DNA of 64,000 nucleotides from assembly GCF_014333615.1 (NCBI RefSeq), contig NZ_JACSCY010000007.1, forward strand, positions 62,001 through 126,000, given 5' to 3'. The position numbers and the translations under genes are program-made. The DNA is from Hymenobacter citatus (GTDB taxonomy: Bacteria > Bacteroidota > Bacteroidia > Cytophagales > Hymenobacteraceae). The notes beneath the pieces are model-generated. The model had not been told where the DNA came from, made no database searches, and saw only the letters and a program-made list of their open reading frames with translations. Shown here piece by piece: positions 15,845 through 24,965 of this stretch (position 1 is its first letter; each line of letters begins with the position of its first letter).

Positions 15845-17482
15845 TTAGTAATTCGGACGAGTTTGTGAAGAATTTGGGCTGGCTACAAAGTGACTGGGGT
15901 GCCCGTCTTTTGCCACCAGTTGCGCACCGGATTCTTCGGCTTGGTAGCGCTTCATCAGCACGTAGTCGTTGTCGCGCAGCAGCACCACGCCGTGCCAGGG
16001 GGTAAGCCAGTCGTCGGCGGCGCGCGTGATGCGCAGGCCGATTTTGTCGGAATGCGGGTGCTGGGGGTGGATGCTCAGGCGCACGGCGTGCGGAAACTCC
16101 TGGGCCAGCAGCCGCGTCCAGGCGTTGCTGCGGCGGATGACTTCGTAGGCCACTTCCTTGCTTTCCTCTTTCACCCGGCTCTTGCTTTTTTCGGGGGCCA
16201 GCGCCAGGCCATCTTCCGACACAAAGCGGTGAATGCCATTGAACAGGGCGCGGTGATGGTCCGTGTCGCGCACGCGGGCTTTGAGCTCGTCCAGGGGCTC
16301 GCCGTAGCGGGCAACAATCCAGGCGCGGGCCTCATCAAACGAGTTGGTAGCCAGCAGGTCTTCCAGGTTGAGTACGTCCAGATCCGGGGTGCCCAGGTGC
16401 TGCAGCTGCTGTTTCAGCGCCTCGTTGTAGGCCGATACGTCCGCGTCGCTCACTTGCACCAGGTCGGCAAACACGCGCCCGTCGGCGCAGATGCTGAGGC
16501 GGGCGCCCGGCGCGTACACCTGCCGGATGTCGTCGCAGAGACTCTGCAAAAACGTCAACGCTATTTCCTCGCCCAAATCGGGCAGCTTGCCCAGCACTTT
16601 GTGCGGGTTCGGCGACTTGGCGGGAAACGCGGGCAAAATCAGGTGAATAGGCAGGTTCTGGCTGATGTAGTACTGCAATTTGGGCAGTTGCAGGGCAATG
16701 CTCTGCTCGTCAACTGTGGCGGGGTCGTCCGGGCCGGTTCGCAGCGTCTTGCGGTGTCGCAGTACCAGCTTGGCCACGCGACGGGCCACCTCAAAATCCA
16801 CCGCCGGGGCCACGTGCGTAAACTGCGCCAGTACCGGGCTTATCTGCCCGAGCAAGAAGGGCCCGAGTAGGGTGGAAAGGTGGGGCGTCGTCAGGGCCAG
16901 GCCGGTGCTCAAGAGTTCCAGCAGCTGGTCGGTGGCTTGCCCCTGAGCGGAGCGGTCGAGCAGGCGCAAGCCCAGCACGCCCCAGTGGACGGCGTACAGC
17001 GTCTGCGCCAGCTGCATGATCAGGGCGTCGTCGGCGGGCGCGTCGGCGGCCCCGCGCACCACGATTTCGCAGAGGGCCAGCCCGCGCAGCCGGATGTTTT
17101 CCGTGGCGGGGCTTAGCACGCCGGTGGGTGCGTCGGCGTCGAGCAAGGTGGCCAGCTGCGAACGGAGCAGTTGGTAGTGCGGGGCCAGCAGCGCCAGCTT
17201 GGTGTGCAGCAGCGCCTGAAAGCGCCGGGCCAGCGGACCGGCCGGCAGGTCGGGCACGCCGGCTTCCAGTGCATCGTGCACCCGCTGGTAGAGGCCCAGC
17301 ACAAAGTCGTCTTTAGAACCGAAATGCCGGTAGACCTCGGATAAGGGCTGCCCGGCCGCCGCTGCAATATCGGCCACGGAAACAGTTGGGTAACCCTGCG
17401 TCTCGAAAAGGCGCAGGCCGGTGTCGAGCAGGTGCCAGCGGGTGGTGGGGGCAGAAAAAACAGAGGCGGAGGGGGTAGCCAT
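15845..17482 (-). CDS. TetR-type regulator fused to PvcA/Dit1-family isonitrile synthase
   Basis: Encodes 545 residues. Residues 14-66 form a TetR helix-turn-helix (FETQGYPTVSVADIAAAAGQ, then EVYRHFGSKDDF) and 67-205 a TetR-like helical ligand domain. Residues 215-540 are an isonitrile synthase of the PvcA/IsnA/Dit1 family: ILPAFPAKSPNPHKVLG (282-298), ICADGRVFADLVQVSDADV (331-349), FNGIHRFVSED (414-424), RVKEESKEVAYEVIRRSNAW (436-455), VRLSIHPQHPHSDKIGL (467-483) and LTPWHGVV (493-500). The family turns the amine of an amino acid, classically Tyr or Trp, into an isonitrile. It is the first gene of the operon. One polypeptide joins DNA binding to catalysis with no frameshift; I know of no described example. 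Confidence 0.9.
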   Translation of the reverse strand: MATPSASVFSAPTTRWHLLDTGLRLFETQGYPTVSVADIAAAAGQPLSEVYRHFGSKDDFVLGLYQRVHDALEAGVPDLPAGPLARRFQALLHTKLALLAPHYQLLRSQLATLLDADAPTGVLSPATENIRLRGLALCEIVVRGAADAPADDALIMQLAQTLYAVHWGVLGLRLLDRSAQGQATDQLLELLSTGLALTTPHLSTLLGPFLLGQISPVLAQFTHVAPAVDFEVARRVAKLVLRHRKTLRTGPDDPATVDEQSIALQLPKLQYYISQNLPIHLILPAFPAKSPNPHKVLGKLPDLGEEIALTFLQSLCDDIRQVYAPGARLSICADGRVFADLVQVSDADVSAYNEALKQQLQHLGTPDLDVLNLEDLLATNSFDEARAWIVARYGEPLDELKARVRDTDHHRALFNGIHRFVSEDGLALAPEKSKSRVKEESKEVAYEVIRRSNAWTRLLAQEFPHAVRLSIHPQHPHSDKIGLRITRAADDWLTPWHGVVLLRDNDYVLMKRYQAEESGAQLVAKDGHPSHFVASPNSSQTRPNY

Positions 17483-17528
17483 CGAAAGCGAGTGAAGAAG
17501 GGACGCGCGGCCGTTGAGCCTGGCGGGC

Positions 17529-17536
17529 GAAAGGTA
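17529..17536 (-). promoter_or_regulatory. Possible -7 box of the isonitrile operon
   Basis: On the minus strand TACCTTTC matches the Bacteroidota TAnnTTTG -7 box except for the last base, 47 bases before the operon's start codon. I see no good -33 TTG partner at the standard spacing. Confidence 0.25.
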
Positions 17537-17599
17537 GCACTGCGGCGGGAGAAGCCTTGCGCGGAGAAGTCCAATAATAATGCTGGATCATCCTTCTGC

Positions 17600-17641
17600 G
17601 GTGATTTAGTTTCGCTTCACCAAGCTCGTTTCAAGTGAGCT
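17600..17641. promoter_or_regulatory. Candidate TetR operator palindromes
   Basis: GGTGA-N12-TCACC (17600-17621) is directly followed by AGCTC-N9-GAGCT (17623-17641), two dyads about 120-160 bases upstream of the TetR-fusion start, in an otherwise plain spacer. This is the kind of site a TetR-like dimer binds; the assignment is a guess from position. Confidence 0.25.
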
Positions 17642-17949
17642 GAGGGTAGGAGCCCAAGCGCGTTAGGGTAAATCCTACCTAGCAGCGTGGCAAGACCGAC
17701 GCACTGTGGTGGGTTACCTCTACCAGCCTACCGGTATATAGAGTACGGGCGTTGCTTCCCGTAGCCGTTGCCTCTCCTGGGCCGATACCCTTGGTATCCG
17801 GCTGTATGTGTTGCGCTGTCATCTGGTTTTCGTCGCGAAGAAAACACGGTGGTAGCAAGCTCCCTACCCACTCGGGCATTGCCGCGGGGGGGAGTAGCCG
17901 GTGCCCGTCACCCGGAGGGCTTTTCACTACCCCTATTTTTTTCTGTCTT
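17642..17949. other. Spacer upstream of the VWA gene
   Basis: About 300 bases with no gene that I can support. A plus-strand frame is open from 17752 but the signal peptide at 17950 marks the real start of the VWA protein. It probably holds that gene's promoter. Confidence 0.4.
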
Positions 17950-19563
17950 ATGAAGATACACCGCTTGCTGCCCCTGTGGGGGCTGCTGGTGGCCGCGTGG
18001 CTATTGCCCGCCTGCCACCAACAATATTCCACCGAAACGGTGGTGCAATCAGAGGTAGAAGCCATGCCGCTGGTGCCGGACGATGCTATGGCGGCGCCTA
18101 CCCCCGCTACCCCGGACGCCTCCCGCGAGGGGTACGCCATTATCCACGAAAACCCGTTTCTGGCGGCCGCCCGCAACCCGCTCAGCACCTTCGCCATTGA
18201 CGTGGACCGCGCCTCCTACGCCAACGTGCGGCGCTTCCTCACCCAAAACCGGCAGCTGCCCCCGCCCGACGCCGTGCGACTGGAAGAGCTCGTCAATTAC
18301 TTCTCCTACTCGTATCCGCAGCCGCGTACCGGCCCGGCCTCGCTACAGGCCGAAGTAGCAACTTGTCCCTGGAACCCAGCGCACCAATTGGTGCTGGTGG
18401 GCGTGCAGGGCAAGCAGGTGCCGGTTGAACACCTGCCGCCGGCCAACCTGGTATTCCTGCTCGACGTGTCGGGCTCCATGAACGAGCCGCAGAAGCTTCC
18501 GCTGCTCAAGGAATCCTTGCGGCAGTTGGTGCGCGAGTCGCTGCGGCCCCAGGATTACGTGGCCGTGGTGGTGTACGCCGGGGCCGCCGGCGTGGTGCTG
18601 CCGCCTACTTCGGGGGCCGAGCCTGAAGCCATTCTGCGCGCCCTCGATGGGTTGGAAGCGGGCGGCTCCACGGCGGGCGGCGAAGGCCTGCGCCTGGCCT
18701 ACCAGCTGGCGCAGCAGCACCAGCGCCCCGGCACCAACACGCGCATTATCCTGGCCACGGATGGCGACTTCAACGTGGGCGAGCAGAGCGCGGCCGACCT
18801 GGAACGGCTCATTGTGCAGGAGCGGGAATCGGGCGTCTTTCTCTCGGTGCTGGGCTTCGGAGCAGGCAACCTACAGGACCACACCATGGAGTTGCTGGCG
18901 GATAAAGGCAACGGTAACTACGCCTACATCGACCAGCTACAGGAGGCCCGGCGGGTGCTGGTGCAGCAGTTCGGCGGCACGCTTTTCACGCTGGCCAAGG
19001 ATGTGAAGGTGCAGGTTGAGTTCAACCCCGCCCTGGTGCGCGAGTACCGCCTGCTCGGCTACGAAAACCGCCTGCTGGCCGCCGAAGACTTCAACGATGA
19101 CCGCAAGGACGCCGGCGAGCTGGGCGCAGGCCAGCAGGTCACGGCCCTCTACGAAGTGGTGCCGGTGGCGGCCCCCGCCGCCAGCCCTGCCTCCGTCGAT
19201 CCGCTGAAATACCAGGCCAGTCAGCCTACCCCCGCCGCCACCAACAGCCAAGAGCTACTCACTGTCAAGCTGCGGTACCAGGAGCCCGCCGGCAGTGCAA
19301 GCCAGCTGCTGACGCTGCCGGTGCGCAGTGTCCGGTTCGATGAACCCATCGCCCGCGCCTCCGACAACCTGCGCTGGGCCGCGGCCGTGGCGCAGTTTGG
19401 CCTGCTGCTGCGCAAATCGCCCTACGCGGGTACGGCCACGTGGGCCAGCACGGCCGCGCTGGCCCAATCCAGCGCATCGCCAGACCCCGACGGCGCACGC
19501 ACCGAATTCCAGACCCTCGTGCAGCAAGCCATGGAGCTGGACCAGGAAACTGCGTCTCGATAA
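17950..19563 (+). CDS. YfbK-like von Willebrand factor A lipoprotein
   Basis: Encodes 537 residues from ATG 17950. The signal peptide ends in the lipobox LLPAC, so it is a lipoprotein. The central YfbK-type N-domain (STFAIDVDRASYANVRRFL, VRLEELVNYFSYSYP) leads to a VWA domain with the MIDAS motif DVSGSM at about residue 171, the GGSTAGGEGL loop and LATDGDFNVG. The C-terminal part matches the DUF3520 region of YfbK-type proteins. They are probably envelope scaffold or adhesion proteins. Monocistronic, followed by an inverted repeat. Confidence 0.9.
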   Translation: MKIHRLLPLWGLLVAAWLLPACHQQYSTETVVQSEVEAMPLVPDDAMAAPTPATPDASREGYAIIHENPFLAAARNPLSTFAIDVDRASYANVRRFLTQNRQLPPPDAVRLEELVNYFSYSYPQPRTGPASLQAEVATCPWNPAHQLVLVGVQGKQVPVEHLPPANLVFLLDVSGSMNEPQKLPLLKESLRQLVRESLRPQDYVAVVVYAGAAGVVLPPTSGAEPEAILRALDGLEAGGSTAGGEGLRLAYQLAQQHQRPGTNTRIILATDGDFNVGEQSAADLERLIVQERESGVFLSVLGFGAGNLQDHTMELLADKGNGNYAYIDQLQEARRVLVQQFGGTLFTLAKDVKVQVEFNPALVREYRLLGYENRLLAAEDFNDDRKDAGELGAGQQVTALYEVVPVAAPAASPASVDPLKYQASQPTPAATNSQELLTVKLRYQEPAGSASQLLTLPVRSVRFDEPIARASDNLRWAAAVAQFGLLLRKSPYAGTATWASTAALAQSSASPDPDGARTEFQTLVQQAMELDQETASR

Positions 19564-19632
19564 GGCTCACGGAAAGCAACATAGAGCCTTGTAATCTGCT
19601 GTTACGCCGCCGTTGTAGTTTCTGGTTGCTGG

Positions 19633-19694
19633 TTTCTGGTTGCTGGTTTCTTGTTATTCGCTGACAGTCAAACAAGAAACCAGCAACCAGAAAC
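19633..19694. repeat. Inverted simple-palindrome repeat (GGTTTCTGGTTGCTGG type)
   Basis: The left arm (GGTTTCTGGTTGCTGGTTTC) and right arm (19670-19694, AACAAGAAACCAGCAACCAG) are nearly exact inverted copies around a 14-base loop. The left arm contains a direct duplication of TTCTGGTTGCTGG. The type resembles the AGCTGTTAGC repeat inside ispG. Confidence 0.7.
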
Positions 19695-19732
19695 GAGAAA
19701 CAAGGAATCCGCAGCTTCCGCAGCCGCCTTCT

Positions 19733-22700
19733 TTAAGCTAACGGATCGGCCTCGCCTTCTTCCAGCAAGCTTCCCTCATCAGCTGAGTCAACGCTCAGCG
19801 TGAATCGGCTTTTGAAGCGGGCGTACAGGGCATTCATGCCCAGCAGCAGCACGCCCATCAAGATAAAGACCACCGCGCGGGTGATGGTGCCGTGCTGGCT
19901 GAGGTCGAACAGCAGCAGACGACCACAGCAAAGCACTGTGCCCACCAGCGAAACGTAGCGCAGATCCTGCCGTCGCAGCAACAGGCTAGCCACAAAGGCC
20001 GCTAGCACCTCCACCATCATCAACACCGTAAGAACGGAGCGGTCGAAGCTTTGCACGAGCACCAGCGTGAGGACGACAAACGAGGGGTAGAGCAACAGGG
20101 GGATGAGCAGGGTAGTGGGCAAACGGCCCAGCTGCGCCAGCGGAGCCAGCAGGCGCGGCCAGGTAGCGGCCACGCGGCGCGGCAAGTGGTGCACGGCGGC
20201 AGCGGTATAGGTAAACAGCCCCAGTGCCGCCGCCCCCGTGACCAGGCTCGGCAGCGTGAGCAGGTGCCACGGCTCTAGATATCGCAGCGCGGCGTAGCTG
20301 CTCCACCCTACCGCGGCCCCGAAATACAGCAGGCTGTATACCCGCACCCTACGTAGTCGCAAGGGTAGGCGGCGACCAGCCAGCAGCAGCATCAGGGCCA
20401 CCAAGATCCAGACCGGGGCCAGCCATTCGGTGCGCACCTCGTACCCCAGCACGAAACTGCCGAACAGCAAGGTGAACTCGGGCAAGAGCGGGTGCAGGTA
20501 GCGCCAGGAGTGGTAGAGCGGCGCCCTGGCAGGGGAGCGTTGCCAAGCCCAGGCTCCCAGGGCCAGCAGCAGCGCCCCGGCCGTGAGGCGGCGGGCAGGC
20601 CACCCCAGCAGCAGCGCGGGGGAGTGGGCCATGAGCAGGCTGACATGGCCCAGCAGCGCCACCGCTAGCAACGCATACGTGAGATGCAGCAAGAAACGGT
20701 CGGGCGAGCCGGCGCGGTGCAGGGCCGCCGGCGTAACCAGCCGGCAGCGCACCAGCTGCGCGGTCATGCCGGCCGCGACGGCCGCCACCGCCCACGCGAG
20801 GATGGGTAGGGCCTTTGTGCGCGGGGCCAACGCCGCCCAAGCACCGAGCGCCACTTGCCCGCCCAGCAGGTACAGCCAGGGCCAACGTACATGCTGCTGC
20901 CGCGCCGCCCACCACGAGCAGCCCAGCCCCACGGCGGACACAGCCAGCAGCGGTGCCCAGTACAGCAGCACCGCGCCCGGTCGAAATACGGCATCTAGTG
21001 GTAGAATTTCGCTCCACTGCAACAGCTGGTAGCCAACGGTGGCAAGCAGCAGCCCGCCCCACAAACCGGGTACCTGGCTGTAGCGACGCACGAGCAACAA
21101 GCTGCTACCGATGAGGGCCGCTACCCAGCCTACCCAGGTGTGCTCGTAGACCAGGCCACCCGCCGCCAGCAGCAACGGCCCTACCCACGCGCCTAGCAGT
21201 TGCAGGCGGTAGGGTGGCGTAACAGGCAGCGGGAGGACATCGTGTACTGGTGCGTTGCGCCAGGTGAGCAGGGCCTGCGTACCCAGCGTTGCGAGGGCCG
21301 CGCCTACCAGCAGGCCGGCGCGCAGGAAGTCCGATACGGAGCCCGTGAGGTACACCAGCAGCGGGAGAGCTACGGCCATACCCAACGCGCAGTACACCAT
21401 CACTTGATAGACAAGCCATTCGGCGCGCCACGCCAGCAGCAGCGTCATCAACAGGATTTCCCCGTAGAGCAGGACGTAGGCCGCGGGCCAGGCTACCCCG
21501 GCTTCGTGCAGGCCCAAAACCGCCACGGCCAGCAGCAGTTGCCCTTGCAGCAAGTGCGCCGGTCGGAACCAGCCGGGGCTACCCCGCCACCAGGCAGTCA
21601 GCCCAAACAGCAAGCCGGCGGCGGCGCCACCGCTCAGAAGCGCCGCCACGGGTGGGTGGGGCACGCCAAACAAGGCCTGGGCCAGCAGCGCCGTAGCCGC
21701 CAGGGTAAACGCCAGCGTGAGGAGCTTCAAGGCCGCGTGCAACTGACGGGTAGTCGCTGAAAACAGGAGCTCGGTGAGGCGAGCGACGCGCTCGGGTAAG
21801 GTGAGCAGCGCGGCGCTGCTCAGGCCGGCCACGAACAGCAGGGCCAGGCGGCGGTGCAACTCGTGGCCCGGCCAGGAGGCCAAGGCGTAGGTGCTGGTGA
21901 GCAGCAGCCAGCCCCCGCTGAGCAGCGCGGCCCCCAGCAGCAGCTGGCTGGCCACCATCTCCCGCAGGTACCCCAGCAGACCCGCCAGCAGCAGCGTTTC
22001 AATAAACAGCAGGGCGGCCGTAGCCGGCCAGATCAGCCCCAGCTTGTGCAGGCCCAGAATGGCCACGCCCGCCAGCAATTGCCCGGCGAGCAGGTGCAGC
22101 GTGCGGAACCGGCTTTCGGAGCCGCGCAGCCACCAGGCCACCCCAAACACTGCACCGGCGGCGGCCAGCGTGCCCGCCAGTAGGCTGCCCGTGGGCGGGT
22201 TCGGCACGCCAAACAACGCCTGCAACAGCAGGGCGGCCGCACCCGCGTACAAGGCGCCCACCGCGCCCCCAAAGGTCTGCAACACCTGGTGCATGCTCAT
22301 CTCCTGGGCTTGCAGCAACGGCGCTTGCCGTACCAGGCGGTAGTACCCCGCGCCCAGCAGCCCGGCCAGCAGCAGCAGGAAGGCATTGCGATGCAGCTCG
22401 AAGGGCGCGTAAGCCGGTAGCTGCACGAGATTCAGCAGCAGCAAGCCCCCGGCGGCCAGCAACGCCCCCACCGACGCCACCTGGAATACCACCGTTTCCT
22501 GCTCCCGCGCCATGATGAAGGCAACCAGCAGCGTTTCCAGCAGCATAAACAAGGCAATCAACGAGCCGGAGGCGTGCCATCCTTGCAGGGAAAAAGCCGT
22601 GAACAAGGCCAGCAGCAACGAAATGACACTATCCGTGCGGAAAAGCCACTGGATGCCTAACCGGCGCGCCCGCCGCGCTACCCAGAACGTGAGCAGCGCC

Positions 22701-24139
22701 CCCAGGCCCAGCGGTACCGTTTTCCACACCGAGCCCGTGCTGTACTGGTAGAGATTGATACCCAGGCAGGTCCAGTTGAGCACATGGGCGGCAAACAGAA
22801 GCACGTCGAACTGCAACCGGGCGTATACCTTGCGGTACTGCACCACGGCCGCGGCCATGCCCACCACCAACACGAGGCCCATGGCCGTCAGCCGCCCGGT
22901 AGTGGTGAGCGGCGGGCCGGCAGCCGTGAGGGAATAGTACCAATACTGGTGAAAAACGAAAAAGCTGAGAATGCTCAGCAACAGCTGATATTTCCAGCGC
23001 TGGCGGTAGGTGATGCCGATGCTGAACGCGGTGACGCCCGCCCCGGCCGCCAGCGTGAGCACCGTGTGCGGCAGCACGGCCAGCGCCACCAGACTCAGCA
23101 CGCCGTGCAGCGTGGCCACCGATTCGCGGCGGGCGTCCCAGGCCAGCCACAGGTTGGCAGCCACGCCCGCCAGGAGCAGCCCGTAGCTCAGCGGCGGACT
23201 CGCCCACTGCAACCCCGGCACGCTCACCGCGCCCACGCAGGCAAACAGAAACACGGCCGCCGCGCTGCTTTGCAGCCACAGGTGCAAGCGCGCCGCAAAC
23301 GCCTTCGGCTTCAAATAATAGTGCAGCCCCAGCAGGACCGCCGCAAAGGCCGTAATCATCCCAAAGCGCACGGGCGCACTCACGCGCAGGGCCGCGTACA
23401 CCCCCAGAAAACCAATGCCCGTTACGAGTACCACGGCGCCCAGAATACCGGTCCAGTTTTCTAATACTATCTGCTCGGCCCGGTCCCACCAGGTAGGGGG
23501 CGCAGGTTCAGCGGCCACCTGTTTGGGCGGCATGGCGGGCGGAGGGGTAGGACGTGGATTGGGAGTAGGACGCAGAGTAGTAGGAGCGGCCGCAGCCGCC
23601 GGCGGTGCTGGCGTAGCGACTGGAGGAGAAGAAGGTAGCGGAGCAGGCGCCGCCGGTGGTACTGGCGCAGCAACTGGTGCGGGGGAAGGCAACGGAGTAA
23701 GAGGTACAGCCGACGGCGTTGATGCAGCAGCTTGCGGGACAGTAGGTATCGTCGGTGGCGCTGGTGCAGCAGCCGGCGGGAGAGTAGGGGGTGTTAGGGG
23801 AGCCGAGGAAACCGGTGGAGACGGAGGAACCGGCTCCGCAGCGGGTGAAGGTACAGGCGCTACCGGTACGGCGGGTAGCGGGGCCGGTGTGGGAGTAGGG
23901 TGGTTGATGGGTGGTTTAGGTACCACCGGGGCTGGTATTGGGGTCATGGTGACCGTAGGCAATAGGCTGTCCCGTAGTTGGTTGAATTCCGGCCGCAACC
24001 GCCCCACCGTCGTCCGCAAGTCGGCGTAGTCGCTCTCGCGCGTGTCCATGCGCTGTTCCAGGGATGCCAACCGATTGGCAAGGCGACGGTACAGCAGCCC
24101 GCCTACTACGAGCAATAGTATCAGTAAACTGGTACCCAT
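19733..24139 (-). CDS. Giant DUF2339 polytopic membrane protein
   Basis: Encodes 1468 residues. It has an N-terminal transmembrane helix (SLLILLLVVGGLLYRRL), a short coiled coil (ANRLASLEQRMDTRESDY), a Pro/Ala/Val linker (about 63-215), and then some 35-40 hydrophobic helices to the C-terminus, which is acidic (DEGSLLEEGEAD). The entry WWDRAEQIVLENWTGILGAVVLVTGIGFLG is the signature opening of DUF2339. Family members are usually 800-1000 residues. Part of the excess comes from an internal repeat: a module around ALFGVPNPP (near 640) recurs around ALFGVPHPP (near 820). Function unknown. It is 74 bases downstream of the GT2 gene on the same strand, so it may share that transcript. Confidence 0.85.
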   Translation of the reverse strand: MGTSLLILLLVVGGLLYRRLANRLASLEQRMDTRESDYADLRTTVGRLRPEFNQLRDSLLPTVTMTPIPAPVVPKPPINHPTPTPAPLPAVPVAPVPSPAAEPVPPSPPVSSAPLTPPTLPPAAAPAPPTIPTVPQAAASTPSAVPLTPLPSPAPVAAPVPPAAPAPLPSSPPVATPAPPAAAAAPTTLRPTPNPRPTPPPAMPPKQVAAEPAPPTWWDRAEQIVLENWTGILGAVVLVTGIGFLGVYAALRVSAPVRFGMITAFAAVLLGLHYYLKPKAFAARLHLWLQSSAAAVFLFACVGAVSVPGLQWASPPLSYGLLLAGVAANLWLAWDARRESVATLHGVLSLVALAVLPHTVLTLAAGAGVTAFSIGITYRQRWKYQLLLSILSFFVFHQYWYYSLTAAGPPLTTTGRLTAMGLVLVVGMAAAVVQYRKVYARLQFDVLLFAAHVLNWTCLGINLYQYSTGSVWKTVPLGLGALLTFWVARRARRLGIQWLFRTDSVISLLLALFTAFSLQGWHASGSLIALFMLLETLLVAFIMAREQETVVFQVASVGALLAAGGLLLLNLVQLPAYAPFELHRNAFLLLLAGLLGAGYYRLVRQAPLLQAQEMSMHQVLQTFGGAVGALYAGAAALLLQALFGVPNPPTGSLLAGTLAAAGAVFGVAWWLRGSESRFRTLHLLAGQLLAGVAILGLHKLGLIWPATAALLFIETLLLAGLLGYLREMVASQLLLGAALLSGGWLLLTSTYALASWPGHELHRRLALLFVAGLSSAALLTLPERVARLTELLFSATTRQLHAALKLLTLAFTLAATALLAQALFGVPHPPVAALLSGGAAAGLLFGLTAWWRGSPGWFRPAHLLQGQLLLAVAVLGLHEAGVAWPAAYVLLYGEILLMTLLLAWRAEWLVYQVMVYCALGMAVALPLLVYLTGSVSDFLRAGLLVGAALATLGTQALLTWRNAPVHDVLPLPVTPPYRLQLLGAWVGPLLLAAGGLVYEHTWVGWVAALIGSSLLLVRRYSQVPGLWGGLLLATVGYQLLQWSEILPLDAVFRPGAVLLYWAPLLAVSAVGLGCSWWAARQQHVRWPWLYLLGGQVALGAWAALAPRTKALPILAWAVAAVAAGMTAQLVRCRLVTPAALHRAGSPDRFLLHLTYALLAVALLGHVSLLMAHSPALLLGWPARRLTAGALLLALGAWAWQRSPARAPLYHSWRYLHPLLPEFTLLFGSFVLGYEVRTEWLAPVWILVALMLLLAGRRLPLRLRRVRVYSLLYFGAAVGWSSYAALRYLEPWHLLTLPSLVTGAAALGLFTYTAAAVHHLPRRVAATWPRLLAPLAQLGRLPTTLLIPLLLYPSFVVLTLVLVQSFDRSVLTVLMMVEVLAAFVASLLLRRQDLRYVSLVGTVLCCGRLLLFDLSQHGTITRAVVFILMGVLLLGMNALYARFKSRFTLSVDSADEGSLLEEGEADPLA

Positions 24140-24213
24140 AATGAATGATTACTAGATGATTGAATAGCAAAACGTGTCCTTCCAAGCAGGAGATAAGCAC
24201 CGAAGCAGCGTTT

Positions 24214-24960
24214 CTACCCAGCGCTAAGCACGGCCAGCGGCTGCTTTTCCAGTTCCAGTTGCCGGAGCTGCCGCCGGATGCGGTACACGTGCCGAAACTC
24301 CCGCGGGAGCTGCCGGAGGCGGGCTTTGCTGCGCGCGTCGTTTTCCCAGCGCACGGGCACTTCTTGGATATGAAAGCCATAGGCGCGGGCCTGAGCCAGC
24401 ACTTCCAGATCAAACGACCAGCCATCCACGGTGCAGGCCGCGAAGGTGCGCGTGGCCGCCGCGGCCGTAAACGCCTTGAAACCGCAGTGCGTATCGACCA
24501 CGCCGGGCAGCAGCACGCGCTGCACCACCCGGTTGACGAGCCGGCTCCAGACCCGGCGCTGCCACGGCTGGGGCCGCGTGACTTGGGAGCCGGGCAGGTA
24601 CCGGGAACCAATGGCCACGTCGGCCCCCGCCGCCAGCGCCGCTAGCAGCGCGTCCAGCGCGTCGATGGGGGTAGAGCCGTCGGCGTCGGCAAACACCCGG
24701 ATGCGCCCCGTGGCCGCCAGCATGCCCTGGCGCACCGCGTGGCCCTTGCCCCGGTTGGCCGGGGAGCACAGCACGCGCAGGCCCGGCAACGCATCGGCCA
24801 GCGCCGACACCAGCGCCACCGTCTCGTCCGTCGAGCCATCGTCGACCACCAAAATTTCAAAGCGGGCCGGGCGGGCGGCCAGAAAGGCATGCGCGCGTTG
24901 CAGGGTAGGGCCGATGCGCTGGGCCTCGTTATAGGCCGGAATGATCAGGCTGACTTCCAT
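24214..24960 (-). CDS. GT2 glycosyltransferase (dolichyl/polyprenyl-phosphate sugar synthase-like)
   Basis: Encodes 248 residues from ATG 24960. The GT-A motifs are VSLIIPAYNEAQRIGPTL, VVDDGSTDET and the DxD-type FADADGSTP, with the later GFKAFTAAAATRTF and GWSFDLEVL. This pattern is closest to dolichyl-phosphate beta-glucosyltransferase/DPM1-like enzymes, which load a sugar on a polyprenyl phosphate. There is no C-terminal transmembrane helix. It follows the radical SAM gene with 5 bases between, so the two are surely co-transcribed. Confidence 0.85.
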   Translation of the reverse strand: MEVSLIIPAYNEAQRIGPTLQRAHAFLAARPARFEILVVDDGSTDETVALVSALADALPGLRVLCSPANRGKGHAVRQGMLAATGRIRVFADADGSTPIDALDALLAALAAGADVAIGSRYLPGSQVTRPQPWQRRVWSRLVNRVVQRVLLPGVVDTHCGFKAFTAAAATRTFAACTVDGWSFDLEVLAQARAYGFHIQEVPVRWENDARSKARLRQLPREFRHVYRIRRQLRQLELEKQPLAVLSAG

Positions 24961-24965
24961 CAGTC

